Part shown: one piece after another, positions 6,286 through 16,228 of the stretch
Position numbering within the stretch: position 1 is the stretch's first letter
How the letters are laid out: each line of letters starts with the position of its first letter
The notes under the pieces: generated by a model
Told to the model about the DNA's origin: nothing
What the model saw: only the letters and a program-made list of their open reading frames with translations
Databases searched by the model: none
Position numbers and translations under genes: made by a program
IMG/VR virus record: IMGVR_UViG_3300023235_000134
Span: 1 to 24,039 of that record
Origin: a virus
Length of the DNA: 24,039 nucleotides
Strand: one strand, 5' to 3'

Positions 6286-8838
6286 ATGAGCCTCTCATTG
6301 TGGACGCAAGACAATTTCTCCAAGGGAGAACTATCTCCTTTGATGTATGCCAGAACTACGACTAAAGCTTATTTCGAAGGCGTCAAGACTGCCAAAAACG
6401 CCCTATCCTTTCCTCAGGGTGGATTAGGGAAAAGATTCGGGACAGAATATCTAGACGAAGTTGATTCATCGGTTACAAGTTCTGACGAAATATACTTTGA
6501 TACCTTCCAGTATCTTGATGAGTGTGTTTACGTAATTCTAATTAGACCTGGCTATGCAGATATATATCTTGAAGGGTCTTTAAATGCCACCGTTACATTG
6601 TCAGACATTACAGCTGAAGATATATTTAACTTAGATGCCACTGTCCTTAAAGATAGGTACAGAATGACTATTGGTAGCGTAATACCTTTTGAGCTTATAA
6701 GAGGAAGTGCCACTGGTATAAACGTAACAAGCTTTGATGCTGGCGATGATACTATCACTTTAGCTTCAGGCTATGCAGCAGGCCTGATTTACCCCTGTGT
6801 TTTTACTGTGGATGTTCCGACAACAACGCCGGCAATCTCTATAGGAACAACCTATTTTTCTAAATGGATAACAACAACGACAGCACAACTATTTAAAACC
6901 GCCGAAGATGCCAAAGATAATGTTAATGCTTACGAAATCTCAGGCGCTGGCACTGGGGCAGTTTATACGCCCCTAATAAGTTGGGTTAAGTCAGATATAT
7001 CCTTTCAAAATACACCTGTTTTTGATTTTCAAGATGGTGCGAGTAATGCGATAGGGGATGGGAATTACAATGCTATAAACTTTAAAGTGAACATTGTAGG
7101 CCCAGGCCCCGCAACCTTAACTTCCTCCGGGACAGGCTCAGGTATATTCACGACCGCATACGTAGGTGGCGCTTATATCCAAGGCCCTGGAGTTGCAAGA
7201 ATCACAGGCTATACCAGCGCAAATATTCTTGTGATTGAGATAACCAAGGCGTTCGATGTTACATCCGTAGTGTCCGGAACTTTCGTTTATTTAGCAGAGC
7301 CCGCCTGGAGCACAACAAGAGGCTACCCCTTAAAGTGTTCATCATTCCAAAATAGAGCTGTGTTTGCTAATTCCTCAGGGCTACCAAATGGGTTATGGCT
7401 TTCTGCTATTAATGATTTTAATGAGTTTAGCGAAATCATTGTGGAAGATGAGGCGTCCATCGCCTACTATCCAACAAGTGGCGAACTTAATATTATTAAA
7501 TACATAACGCCTTATCGAAGCTTAACTATCCAGACCAATAATGGTTTTTATTCAACACCTTTGGCAAGTGATACAGCTTTAACCCCAACGAACTTTTCAT
7601 TAAATATTCAAGATTTAATTCCTGCGGGTGACGCAAAACCAGCCTCGATTGATAATCAGATTATTATTATCTCAGGTAATGACGCTTATTCAATGCTATG
7701 GGATGGCGTTAATAATTCCTATATTTCTAGGATGATTTCATCAATGAGCGAACAGGTGCTGACAAACCCAGTTAAGATGGCGCCTTTTGTTGATTTAGAG
7801 TCCCAAGGAAGTAGATATCTGATAGTTATCAATGAAGATGGTTCTGTTGCTATATATCAAACATTATTGGCTGAGGAAGTCTCAGGTTGGACGCCTGCTT
7901 ACACAGAGCAGTCCTACGGAGAGGCTTATTTTAGGCATGTAGCTTCTAACTTTGATGGTAGAGCGTGGTTTGTTGTAGAGAGACAAATAGGTGAACTTGA
8001 TGCTACAGGGGCAATAACCGCAATTAATTCTACAGGCGCTGATACGATAACGGGCACTGCACTAGGGCTGGTGATTGGAGATACAATTCAAGTTGCCTTT
8101 GAAACGACTGGGACACTACCAACAACGGTGCCTCAAATTGTAATTGATATACATTATTGGGCTACTGGGATTTCAGCTACTGAGTTTGCGATATATTCCA
8201 GTAAGGCAGATGCTATAGCTGATGTAGACAGGTATGTGATTTCCGCAATAGGAGCAACCTCAAGTGTTAATACATTTCCATTAGCAACTAAATTCTATAT
8301 TGAAGAGCTTGATTTCGATTCTTATGTTGACTGCGCAAATAAATATGATGGAACTGCAATAAGTAGCATAACAAGCGTTCCTAGATTTAACGGGCAAGAA
8401 ACAGTCTCAAATGGAGATGGTTATGGTTATGCCTCCGAGGGTTATAATGACAGCGTTTTTTATGAAGCGCACGGTGAAAGCTCAGAGGTTGAGGTGGTTC
8501 AAACTGGATTCCCAATTAATGTAGCAATACAACCTATGCCTTTGTCTATAGCTATGGGAAGTAATTCATCAACATCAAATATCGTTGAGCCTAAACATAT
8601 TAGAAGCGCACAGTTTATGTTTAATAATACTATCGGCGGAGAGGTTAATGATATCCCTATTGCTTTGAAAACATTTTCTGAGACAGACTTTGGCCAACCA
8701 CCCTCCGCAGCGACAGGTACTTTTCAGCTATCCTTAATGAAAGGGTGGAATGAATTTAAATATAACTCCATAAGTATCACGCATTCATCCGCTTTTGATA
8801 TAAAGTTAATCGGAATATTTTACAAAATAGAGGTTTAA
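6286..8838 (+). CDS. Tail tubular protein B-like (T7 gp12-type nozzle protein)
   Basis: I chose ATG 6286 because AAGGA (6275-6279) is 6 bases away; the TTG codon just before it would be too close. This gives 850 residues. The N-terminus reads WTQDNFSKGELSPLMYART and then FPQGGLGKRFGTEYL, the NF..GElSP.l..R and P.Ggl.rRpGt.y pattern of podovirus nozzle proteins. The middle has the ..YPLKCSSFQNRAVFANS segment (P...fyqqRl.f) and a KYITPYRSLTIQTNNGFYS region typical of the beta-propeller part. Two beta-domain insertions of related design lie at about residues 144-225 and 572-665. Six copies would form the tail nozzle below the gp11-like ring. A length near 800-900 residues is usual for this group. 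Confidence 0.88.
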   Translation: MSLSLWTQDNFSKGELSPLMYARTTTKAYFEGVKTAKNALSFPQGGLGKRFGTEYLDEVDSSVTSSDEIYFDTFQYLDECVYVILIRPGYADIYLEGSLNATVTLSDITAEDIFNLDATVLKDRYRMTIGSVIPFELIRGSATGINVTSFDAGDDTITLASGYAAGLIYPCVFTVDVPTTTPAISIGTTYFSKWITTTTAQLFKTAEDAKDNVNAYEISGAGTGAVYTPLISWVKSDISFQNTPVFDFQDGASNAIGDGNYNAINFKVNIVGPGPATLTSSGTGSGIFTTAYVGGAYIQGPGVARITGYTSANILVIEITKAFDVTSVVSGTFVYLAEPAWSTTRGYPLKCSSFQNRAVFANSSGLPNGLWLSAINDFNEFSEIIVEDEASIAYYPTSGELNIIKYITPYRSLTIQTNNGFYSTPLASDTALTPTNFSLNIQDLIPAGDAKPASIDNQIIIISGNDAYSMLWDGVNNSYISRMISSMSEQVLTNPVKMAPFVDLESQGSRYLIVINEDGSVAIYQTLLAEEVSGWTPAYTEQSYGEAYFRHVASNFDGRAWFVVERQIGELDATGAITAINSTGADTITGTALGLVIGDTIQVAFETTGTLPTTVPQIVIDIHYWATGISATEFAIYSSKADAIADVDRYVISAIGATSSVNTFPLATKFYIEELDFDSYVDCANKYDGTAISSITSVPRFNGQETVSNGDGYGYASEGYNDSVFYEAHGESSEVEVVQTGFPINVAIQPMPLSIAMGSNSSTSNIVEPKHIRSAQFMFNNTIGGEVNDIPIALKTFSETDFGQPPSAATGTFQLSLMKGWNEFKYNSISITHSSAFDIKLIGIFYKIEV

Positions 8839-8839
8839 A

Positions 8840-9379
8840 ATGGATCCACTTTCACTTTTTCTTATCTCAATGGGCGGCACTGTTCTTGATATATTCGGAA
8901 ATAATGCTCAGCGCGACTTTAACCAAATAGCAGGAAGGTTAAATGACGCAGAATTAAGCACCAATATGGAGTTTATCGCAGCTAAAGCCAAAGATGAATC
9001 GCTCAACGAAATGATTGCGTTACGTCAAAACTTGAGTCATATGTCCGCAGTACAAAATGCCAGGGGTGCAAATGTTGGCGCTGGAAGTGCTCTTTTTGTT
9101 AGGCAAGAGTCTGAGCAGGTTGCTAAACGTGACGAGGATATGCGAGAGCTGAATATGAAGGCTGATATGCTTACTACTAAAGGTAAGTCTTTACAGTCTG
9201 GCTTGCAAACAACAGCAACTGATATGAAGCTTAAGTCTGATTTAACATCAAGAATATTTAACACTGCCTCGAGCGCTGCCTCAGGGTTTAGCTCTAAAAG
9301 CTTTACCCCTACCTCTGATAGTTCATCAAGCTTTTCAACGCCTAAATCACGCAGCGGGTTTGGCATGGAACCAGTTTAA
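8840..9379 (+). CDS. Internal virion protein, small (T7 gp14-like position)
   Basis: This 179-residue protein begins one base after the nozzle gene's stop codon, with AGAGG as ribosome site. It has a short hydrophobic N-terminus (LSLFLISMGGTVLDIFG), then a helical, Gln/Ala/Glu-rich centre including LRQNLSHMSAVQNARGANVG and SALFVRQESEQVAKRDED, and a Ser/Thr-rich low-complexity C-terminus. The ARGANVGxGSALxVRxE layout, with an N-terminal membrane-like segment and alanine-rich helix, matches the small ejection proteins of podoviruses, which enter the outer membrane after ejection. The role follows from layout and gene order rather than strong sequence identity to T7 gp14. Confidence 0.72.
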   Translation: MDPLSLFLISMGGTVLDIFGNNAQRDFNQIAGRLNDAELSTNMEFIAAKAKDESLNEMIALRQNLSHMSAVQNARGANVGAGSALFVRQESEQVAKRDEDMRELNMKADMLTTKGKSLQSGLQTTATDMKLKSDLTSRIFNTASSAASGFSSKSFTPTSDSSSSFSTPKSRSGFGMEPV

Positions 9380-9395
9380 AATTAGGAAATAAATA

Positions 9396-12300
9396 ATGGC
9401 TACCGAAGATTTAGCACCACTTAATAGAACAACAGGTCTTGGCTCGGGGGTAGGCGTTACTGACTTCCATCAATCATTGAATGAGTTTGCATCAGAAGCT
9501 AATACGTTAGGCCAAATTGGCTCTAAGATTGCTCAAACAGCAGCTAATTCCTTTTCTGAAAAGATGGGGTATGAGTCAGGAGAAAACCCAACTGGCAACC
9601 TATTCCCTGCAATGACGGAAAGTGGCAAGCATTATGAGGCAGCTTATAAAGCCAGCGCTCAAGCATCTCTTGGTACAAAATTAAATAGCTTATTATCAGA
9701 AGGTCAGATTGAACTTGCTAAGCTACCCAAGTTAACGCCTGACGCTATACAGTCATTTAATGACAATATGCCAAAAGGGGCTCAGTCAATTTTTGACCTA
9801 GCACCAGATGACGTAAAAGTTTCTTTGAGAAAAAGCTTTGAAAACTCAATGACTCAGATTAACGGTAGCCTAAATACAAAAATGATATCTAGGCAAAGGA
9901 AAGCTGAGCACGATAACCAGATTGGGTCTGGGAATAGTGGCACATTAAATATTTATGACACTGCTATGTCGGGCGATATTTCCGGCGCAGCTGATGAGCT
10001 CCAATCATTAATGGAAAATAATCAGCGTAGCCTTGATGCTGGTCTGATAAGCCAAAAAGAACACGACGTAATTAATTCGCAAGCTTTATCGTCACTACAC
10101 AAGGGGCAGTATAATAACCTGCTTAGTGTTGCTCAATCCCAAGGGAAAGAAGATGAGTTTCTTTCTGCCTTAGCTGAAAACAAGCCTAATGAGCTTAATT
10201 ATCAGCAGTGGGAAGAGGTAAAGGGAAGTGTAATAAAGCAAAATAAAGCAGCCAGCTACTTAAGAAAAAGCGAACAGCAAGCTTTGATTGCCGCTTACAA
10301 AATCAAAGACGTTATAACGCCTGATAATGTGATAACGCTAAAAGATAAATTGACAGATACACAGTTTTACAAGTTCATGTATGACTATAAAGTCAAAAGC
10401 ATTGGCAGGATTCAAAAAGAAGACTCAAGACAAAATACAATGAAAGTTTGGAGCGACAGCAAAGGGTTCTCGGCGCTTTCAAATAAAGAAAAGTCCGAAG
10501 GATTAGCCGCTACAACCAAAAGCATACAAAAAAATATGGTTGACCCTGAGTCGGGCGCTCCACTTTACTCTGAAGACCAAGCGGAAAGGGCGGCTGTTAA
10601 AGCAGCGGGCGGCCCTATACCCTCTTATGTTGATGGCGTTGAGGCGCAGATGCTCTCAGGAAATGGCGAGCAAATGACGATGGCTGTAGAAGCTTATGAG
10701 GATATAAATAGAAATCATCCTAATAATCTACCTTTATCTACCAGAGCCAAAGCTACCATGCTAGCGTTTACAGACAGGCTCCAAAAAACGGGTGAGTCAA
10801 ATTTAGCAGCTCAGGAAGCAAGTCAAATAATTAGCAATAAAAGCAGTGAGCAATTAGAATTTGCAGCTAAAATGACGGCTGACTATGGCAAAACTAATTT
10901 CAAAACAAGCGCCATGGTAATGAAGTTTGCGAAAAATCTAAATGGCATCAATCTTAACGAGCTTCAGTCAGAATACGAATACGCTTATGAAGCAAAAAGA
11001 CGGTTTAATGAGAACTTATCTCTGACAATGAGTGAATCCAGCGCCAAGAAGCTAACGCAAGAAGAAATGGCAAGCCTTTATGGGCATACAAATGTAAATG
11101 GCAAAAAACAGTTAGTAAAGTTCCCTATCGAACGCACTGTTAACATGCCAGAAACCAAATCATCTTCAGCTATTATTAATTCAGATATCGCAGCACAGTT
11201 AAAAGCTCAGTATGCAGAAACTAACCGACTCTATGATGAAATAGGCGAAAACGGACAGAGAAAATCTCCTTTTTATTTTAGAATAACCAATGAGCCAGAT
11301 ATTCAAGCCGCTATGGAAGCCTCTAAGAATTTAGAAAGCCTTGATTCATTAGACCCAGATGAAGGCAAATACTACTCCGAGCTAAAGAAAAACATGAAAG
11401 CGCTTAATGATTTTAACGACTTTAAGCAAATAGAATTAGAGCAAGTTTATCCTGATGGAACCTCATATAAGCATGTTATATCGGCTAAAGCCGGGCTATT
11501 AATGACCAAGAATGACGACCCATCAAATCCAACCATCCATGGGTACGACTTACTATCTACGCAAGAAGGCGGCGGAACTGGCCCTATTCACGGCTCTAAC
11601 CAAGAAACAATAAATGGCTTTAAATATCACCCAAGCCAGGAAAGATTAGGTCAGGTATTTTTTGAGCTTAATAAACATCCTGAGCTTATCGGTGATTCAA
11701 TTCAAGAAAAATTTGAAGAGTTCAGTAAATCTAATGATGCTAAGGAAGAATTCCTAAAAGACGCCACATTCTCTATGGTTGATCCATTTACAGCCATGGC
11801 AGTTAGAAATGAAGTTGAAGCTAGGGCCAAAGCAACGCCTTCGAAAGCAGCGACTAATGAAGAGAGTGCCGGGAAAACTGATAAATTTAACTTGGCATTA
11901 AAAGTTAAAGCTACTGCGCCGGAAGCTACAAAAGCATACTCCAAAGTAATAGAAAATAATACCAAATTGCTAGACAGCTATGGCATTAACAACGAGCGAA
12001 GGATGAATTATTTTGTCGCTCAAATAGCACATGAGAGTGATGGGTTCAGGGCTACCGTAGAAAAAATAAGTAATGACAAAGCCGAGGCAAAATATGGGAA
12101 CAAATCCTCTATAGGCCGAAAGCTAGGGAATACTCAGCCAGGCGATGGCGCAAAATATAAAGGTCGTGGGTTAATTCAGCTAACTGGTAGGGGAAATTAT
12201 AAGACTATTGGAGATATGATTGGCGTTGACCTAATTAATAACCCAGAAAAAGCAGAAAACCCATTAGTAGCGCTAAAAGTTGCGGCCGCATTTTGGGAGT

Positions 12301-12437
12301 CAAGAGGCTTGAATAAGCTTGCAGATGAAAAAAAATACACTGAGATAACTAGGTTAATTTCAGGCGGAAGCACAGGGCTACAACAAAGAAAAACTAGACT
12401 TGCTAGAATTGAAGGGGTTAAAAATGGCAGAAGATAA
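9396..12437 (+). CDS. Internal virion (ejection) protein with C-terminal GH19-type lysozyme domain
   Basis: The 1013-residue product occupies the place of T7 gp15. Residues 1 to about 830 are helical, Gln/Asn/Lys-rich, without Cys, as in internal core proteins that form the ejection channel. From about residue 845 a GH19 (chitinase/lysozyme) domain follows: YFVAQIAHESDGFRATVEKI, with Glu880 in the HES motif as the probable catalytic acid, then a YGNKSSIGRKLGNTQPGDG stretch, KYKGRGLIQLTGRGNY (strong GH19 signature KY.GRG.iQlTGr.NY), NPEKAENPLVALKVAAAFW, and ISGGSTGLQQRKTR at the end. GH19 enzymes cut peptidoglycan or chitin glycan chains; here it would open the cell wall during genome entry. 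Its end overlaps the next gene by 14 bases. AGGAAA precedes the ATG. Confidence 0.88.
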   Translation: MATEDLAPLNRTTGLGSGVGVTDFHQSLNEFASEANTLGQIGSKIAQTAANSFSEKMGYESGENPTGNLFPAMTESGKHYEAAYKASAQASLGTKLNSLLSEGQIELAKLPKLTPDAIQSFNDNMPKGAQSIFDLAPDDVKVSLRKSFENSMTQINGSLNTKMISRQRKAEHDNQIGSGNSGTLNIYDTAMSGDISGAADELQSLMENNQRSLDAGLISQKEHDVINSQALSSLHKGQYNNLLSVAQSQGKEDEFLSALAENKPNELNYQQWEEVKGSVIKQNKAASYLRKSEQQALIAAYKIKDVITPDNVITLKDKLTDTQFYKFMYDYKVKSIGRIQKEDSRQNTMKVWSDSKGFSALSNKEKSEGLAATTKSIQKNMVDPESGAPLYSEDQAERAAVKAAGGPIPSYVDGVEAQMLSGNGEQMTMAVEAYEDINRNHPNNLPLSTRAKATMLAFTDRLQKTGESNLAAQEASQIISNKSSEQLEFAAKMTADYGKTNFKTSAMVMKFAKNLNGINLNELQSEYEYAYEAKRRFNENLSLTMSESSAKKLTQEEMASLYGHTNVNGKKQLVKFPIERTVNMPETKSSSAIINSDIAAQLKAQYAETNRLYDEIGENGQRKSPFYFRITNEPDIQAAMEASKNLESLDSLDPDEGKYYSELKKNMKALNDFNDFKQIELEQVYPDGTSYKHVISAKAGLLMTKNDDPSNPTIHGYDLLSTQEGGGTGPIHGSNQETINGFKYHPSQERLGQVFFELNKHPELIGDSIQEKFEEFSKSNDAKEEFLKDATFSMVDPFTAMAVRNEVEARAKATPSKAATNEESAGKTDKFNLALKVKATAPEATKAYSKVIENNTKLLDSYGINNERRMNYFVAQIAHESDGFRATVEKISNDKAEAKYGNKSSIGRKLGNTQPGDGAKYKGRGLIQLTGRGNYKTIGDMIGVDLINNPEKAENPLVALKVAAAFWESRGLNKLADEKKYTEITRLISGGSTGLQQRKTRLARIEGVKNGRR

Positions 12438-15400
12438 ATTTGGGATTGATACTGACGAGATTATAGCTAACGCCACACCTCAAGAGCCTGCCTCAGAGTC
12501 AGTTCCGCCGCAGGTATCTCAAAGCTTAAAATCTATGAGCCCTGATGAGAAATCCTCCCCTTTAAAAGTACCTAAAAACATTGAGGCACCAGGATTTTTT
12601 GCTAATGCTGCCCATTCTTTTGCTGAAACCAGCGATGTAATGAATATAGGCAAGGGGATTTTCAGAGAGTTCGATCATCTTCAAGAAGAAACCCCTCCTG
12701 ACTGGAGCCCAGTCCACGATAAGTTTGACCTATACAAAACGGTAGACCAAAAGTATTGGGGGCGATTAGCTAGCGCTACAGGACCAGAAGACCAGCAAAA
12801 GATATTAGATGCAGTCAGAGAAGATGAACATGATGATGAGTTTTACAATAACGGTTCATTTTCAAGTGCTTTATTTGGTGGGATTGCAGGAGGGTTATTA
12901 AGTCCCACAACACTACTTGCCTTTTCCTCGACAGTTAAATACGCAAATCTAGCAACACGAATTGGCTCAACACTTAAAGATAACGTGCCAAAAATTGCAG
13001 CGCTATCTCTTGAGCAAGAAACAGCAAAGCAGTTTGGTAACCAAAACTTAAACGCCTCACAGATTGCTTTTGATACGATGAGAGATACTCTTTTCGGAGC
13101 AACTTTAATAGCAGGTGGGGTTGGTCTTGGGAAAGGCTATGAAGGCATAAAAATGTATCGAAATAAGTTTTCATTGAATGCTTTTAACGAAGGGTTAACC
13201 TTAGAGCCAACCATTAAAGATGGCGTCTATACAGGAAAGGCAAAAGTCGTTCCGATACAAGGTCAAAATGTCGGTGCCGCCAAGGTCGATAAATGGCAAG
13301 AAGTTTATGATAACTCGCTTGTTCTTGAAGGTGCTTTTGCTGTACCTGTATTAGGTAAATTGCTAACTAAAGCAAATCCAGTGATACGCGGATTATCTCA
13401 CCCGTTTGGCACAGTAAGATTATGGACAAACAAAATTGTTGAGCATTCATTGAATGTAGAAGGCGTTAAGAAAGGCATCCCTCAAGGCGCAAACGTCGAG
13501 CGTTTAATTCAAGATATCAGAGAGAAGTCTAAGCTCATGGATATTGATATTAAAGGCGCCTGGCAGAGCAGTCTTGGGATAGATAGCAGAACCCAAGGCG
13601 TTAGGGCAATTAAAACTTTCCAGCAAAAAATCAACTCAGATGGCTTTAAAACACTGGCTGAATTTAATCACGAAGTTAGGGGCGTCATTATAAATGGGGA
13701 GCTTTCTAACATAAAAGAAGTTAACGACATTGCTGAAAAAGTAAGAAAGCATGTCGATGCAACTTGGGAAAGGTTCCGTGATGCTATGGGCCTTCCAAAA
13801 GACTACCTATCACCAAGAACTGCGCGCGCCTATCTTATGAAAGTCTACGACAAAGAGGCCATATCTCAAAATGAAGAAGAATGGATTAAAGTTACCGCTG
13901 ACTACCTGCTTAAAGCAGATGAGGCAATATCTACTCTTAACGCGCCAGTTGACACTGTAAAAGAAGAACTTAAACGACTTAAAGAGTTAAAGCTAAACAG
14001 TCGAGGAGATCAAGAGTCTTTAAAAAATCAAATAAAAATCCAGCAAGATAATTTAAAGATGCAGAAAAATATCCTAGAAAGAAAGCTAAGAGACAATGAA
14101 GAGCATGCAATTTACCTTGATAAAAGAAACGTTTTAACGACTGAAGATGTTAGAGATATAGATAACTTAAACTTACCCCAAGTAAAGCTTAATAAAGACC
14201 TTAATAAAGTCGATAAGCAAGTTAAACTTCTTCAAAAGAAAGTGTCAGAATATAAAGCAAAGCATGCTAAAACAGCTGGAGTTAACAAAACTGGTCCCGT
14301 AGCTACAGAAAAAGCAAGCGCCGTTAAAGCTGATTTACATATCGCTCAAAAAGAGCTGGAAAAAGCTAAAGAAGCACAAGATAAACTTCGCGGTGCTATA
14401 GAAGCCGAAAAAGTTAAGATTTCAATTGCCGCAAACGAGGGCAGCATCCCTAGACGCCTATATACTAAAAACAGCGACGGCATAATAAACTTGCTCAATG
14501 TTGCCGAAGACAAGCCAGTATTACGAAAGGTTTTTAATGACGACAATGAAAGATTGGCAGCAGCTAAAGCCTATGGAAACACAATCACTGGCCATACCGC
14601 AGAGCAAATAAGCCGCTCCCTACTTGCTAAACTAGTGCCAAGTATTGGTGAAAATCCAATTAAAGCAAGAACATTAATGATACCCGACTCGGTACATCAT
14701 AAGGCTGGGTTCCTTTCATCAAATCTAGGTGGGGATATCGCTACCTATGATTTAGCACTGGGAAGAGTGTCATCAATGAACGAGGTTTTTGAAGGAATAC
14801 ATGACCAGAAACCAGCAGAATACTTTAGCTCATTGCTTATTGAAGAAAGAGAAATTAAAAGGCAAGCAGCTAGCAGGAAGTTTGAAGGCCAAGGACTCAA
14901 AAGCGAATATAAAAAGATTGATGATGAGCTAACAAGCGCTAAAAGCTTTATTAATAATTCATATAATATAGTTATGGGTAGAACTGGTGCCTCATTAACC
15001 GAGCAGAAAATGACTGCCATAGCTAGAAACTTTACAATATCTACCTTATTAGGGGCTGTCCCTCTAACCCAGGTCGCTGACCTTGGCGCACTGATACTAA
15101 AAAATGGGCCGTGGCGATTCATTAGAGACGCATTAGTCCCAACCCTTAAAGCCATGTCCTCAGGATTCCAAGGAGAATATGCAAGAGGTATGAAATTAGA
15201 TGCCGCGCACGCTCACCTTGGCATGGAGCACTTACTTTCTGGCCATATGGATAAACATTTCAATCCTGACATAATTGGGGATACCTCTATTACAGGAAAG
15301 ATAAACAGAGGCCTAAAGAAGACTGCCGAAGTTTCGGGGAATGTCTTTGGTACAACCTATATTGATAACCAGCTTCAAACACTATCGGCACATATGACTC

Positions 15401-16206
15401 AAGCTAAAATTATGGAGTTTATGTACAGCTTTCAAAAAGGAGCGCTGAGAAAAGTCGACAAAGAAACCATGCTTAGAAATGGAATCGACCCTAAAGAGTG
15501 GTCTAAACGATTTATTGATAATTTTGAGGCTAAGGGAGAAAAGAGCGCACTAGGCTCTTATAACTCTAAATGGTATGACTGGTCAGATATTAATGCTTCT
15601 AATCAGATGGGCGATGTTATTGGGCGAATGCTTCGAGAAACAATCCTAAAACGCGGGATACTTGATAACCCGTTTTTTAACAATAGCCCAGTTAAGAACC
15701 TTGCCCTGCTTTTCAAAGGATGGGTATTCACAGCAACATCAAGATATACACTGCCTTTATTGCAACATGGTGAAGTAAAAGATTTAATGAGTATATCCGC
15801 AGGTCTCGCTTTTGGGTCTTTAGTCGACCCATTAAGAAAGATGGCAAGAGGTGAATCCCCTGATTACGGAGGAGACGGGCAGTTCATGGCTGCGCTTGGT
15901 CACAGTGGAGCGCTGGGGTATATACACCCGGTTGTAGAAACCGCTAATGCGCTATTAAACGAAAAGTTTTATACCAGTGGAGATAAATACAAAATGCAAC
16001 TAGCAGCAGGGTTAATTGCTGGGCCCGCAGGCTCCCAAGGCGTTGCTTTTGGTAAGGCAATAATTTCCTTGGTAAAAAATGACATTAACGAAGCGGATTT
16101 GAAAAGAACTGTTAAACTAATACCGTTATCTCAAGCCTGGTATCTGCGATATTTATCAGCTAAGTTTATTGAAGGACTAGGCCTTCCAGAGAAAAGCCAA
16201 AACTAA
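12424..16206 (+). CDS. Large internal virion (ejection) protein (T7 gp16-like position, no lytic domain seen)
   Basis: I chose ATG 12424, 7 bases after GAAGGGG, giving 1260 residues; an earlier in-frame ATG at 12400 has no such ribosome site. The protein is the largest in the window and lies where T7 gp16 does. The N-terminal 60 residues are Pro/Ser-rich. A small-residue-rich hydrophobic helix lies near residues 145-175 (SSALFGGIAGGLLSPTTLLA), a second near 225-240. DYLSPRTARAYLMKVYD (460-476) matches the YxPRxYD-type motif of phage internal core and large polyvalent proteins. Residues 512-670 form a long charged coiled coil. T7 gp16 has a transglycosylase at its N-terminus; nothing like that is seen here, and the lytic domain is in the preceding protein instead. 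Confidence 0.78.
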   Translation: MAEDKFGIDTDEIIANATPQEPASESVPPQVSQSLKSMSPDEKSSPLKVPKNIEAPGFFANAAHSFAETSDVMNIGKGIFREFDHLQEETPPDWSPVHDKFDLYKTVDQKYWGRLASATGPEDQQKILDAVREDEHDDEFYNNGSFSSALFGGIAGGLLSPTTLLAFSSTVKYANLATRIGSTLKDNVPKIAALSLEQETAKQFGNQNLNASQIAFDTMRDTLFGATLIAGGVGLGKGYEGIKMYRNKFSLNAFNEGLTLEPTIKDGVYTGKAKVVPIQGQNVGAAKVDKWQEVYDNSLVLEGAFAVPVLGKLLTKANPVIRGLSHPFGTVRLWTNKIVEHSLNVEGVKKGIPQGANVERLIQDIREKSKLMDIDIKGAWQSSLGIDSRTQGVRAIKTFQQKINSDGFKTLAEFNHEVRGVIINGELSNIKEVNDIAEKVRKHVDATWERFRDAMGLPKDYLSPRTARAYLMKVYDKEAISQNEEEWIKVTADYLLKADEAISTLNAPVDTVKEELKRLKELKLNSRGDQESLKNQIKIQQDNLKMQKNILERKLRDNEEHAIYLDKRNVLTTEDVRDIDNLNLPQVKLNKDLNKVDKQVKLLQKKVSEYKAKHAKTAGVNKTGPVATEKASAVKADLHIAQKELEKAKEAQDKLRGAIEAEKVKISIAANEGSIPRRLYTKNSDGIINLLNVAEDKPVLRKVFNDDNERLAAAKAYGNTITGHTAEQISRSLLAKLVPSIGENPIKARTLMIPDSVHHKAGFLSSNLGGDIATYDLALGRVSSMNEVFEGIHDQKPAEYFSSLLIEEREIKRQAASRKFEGQGLKSEYKKIDDELTSAKSFINNSYNIVMGRTGASLTEQKMTAIARNFTISTLLGAVPLTQVADLGALILKNGPWRFIRDALVPTLKAMSSGFQGEYARGMKLDAAHAHLGMEHLLSGHMDKHFNPDIIGDTSITGKINRGLKKTAEVSGNVFGTTYIDNQLQTLSAHMTQAKIMEFMYSFQKGALRKVDKETMLRNGIDPKEWSKRFIDNFEAKGEKSALGSYNSKWYDWSDINASNQMGDVIGRMLRETILKRGILDNPFFNNSPVKNLALLFKGWVFTATSRYTLPLLQHGEVKDLMSISAGLAFGSLVDPLRKMARGESPDYGGDGQFMAALGHSGALGYIHPVVETANALLNEKFYTSGDKYKMQLAAGLIAGPAGSQGVAFGKAIISLVKNDINEADLKRTVKLIPLSQAWYLRYLSAKFIEGLGLPEKSQN

Positions 16207-16228
16207 GGCAAAACATAGGGTAATTTAA

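Noticed and set aside
9037-9366. Minus-strand frame of 109 codons
   Set aside because: Antisense of the small internal virion protein; no start signal and no recognisable motif.
14745-15155. Minus-strand frame of 136 codons
   Set aside because: Shadow of the 1260-residue internal virion protein; no ribosome site, no family resemblance.
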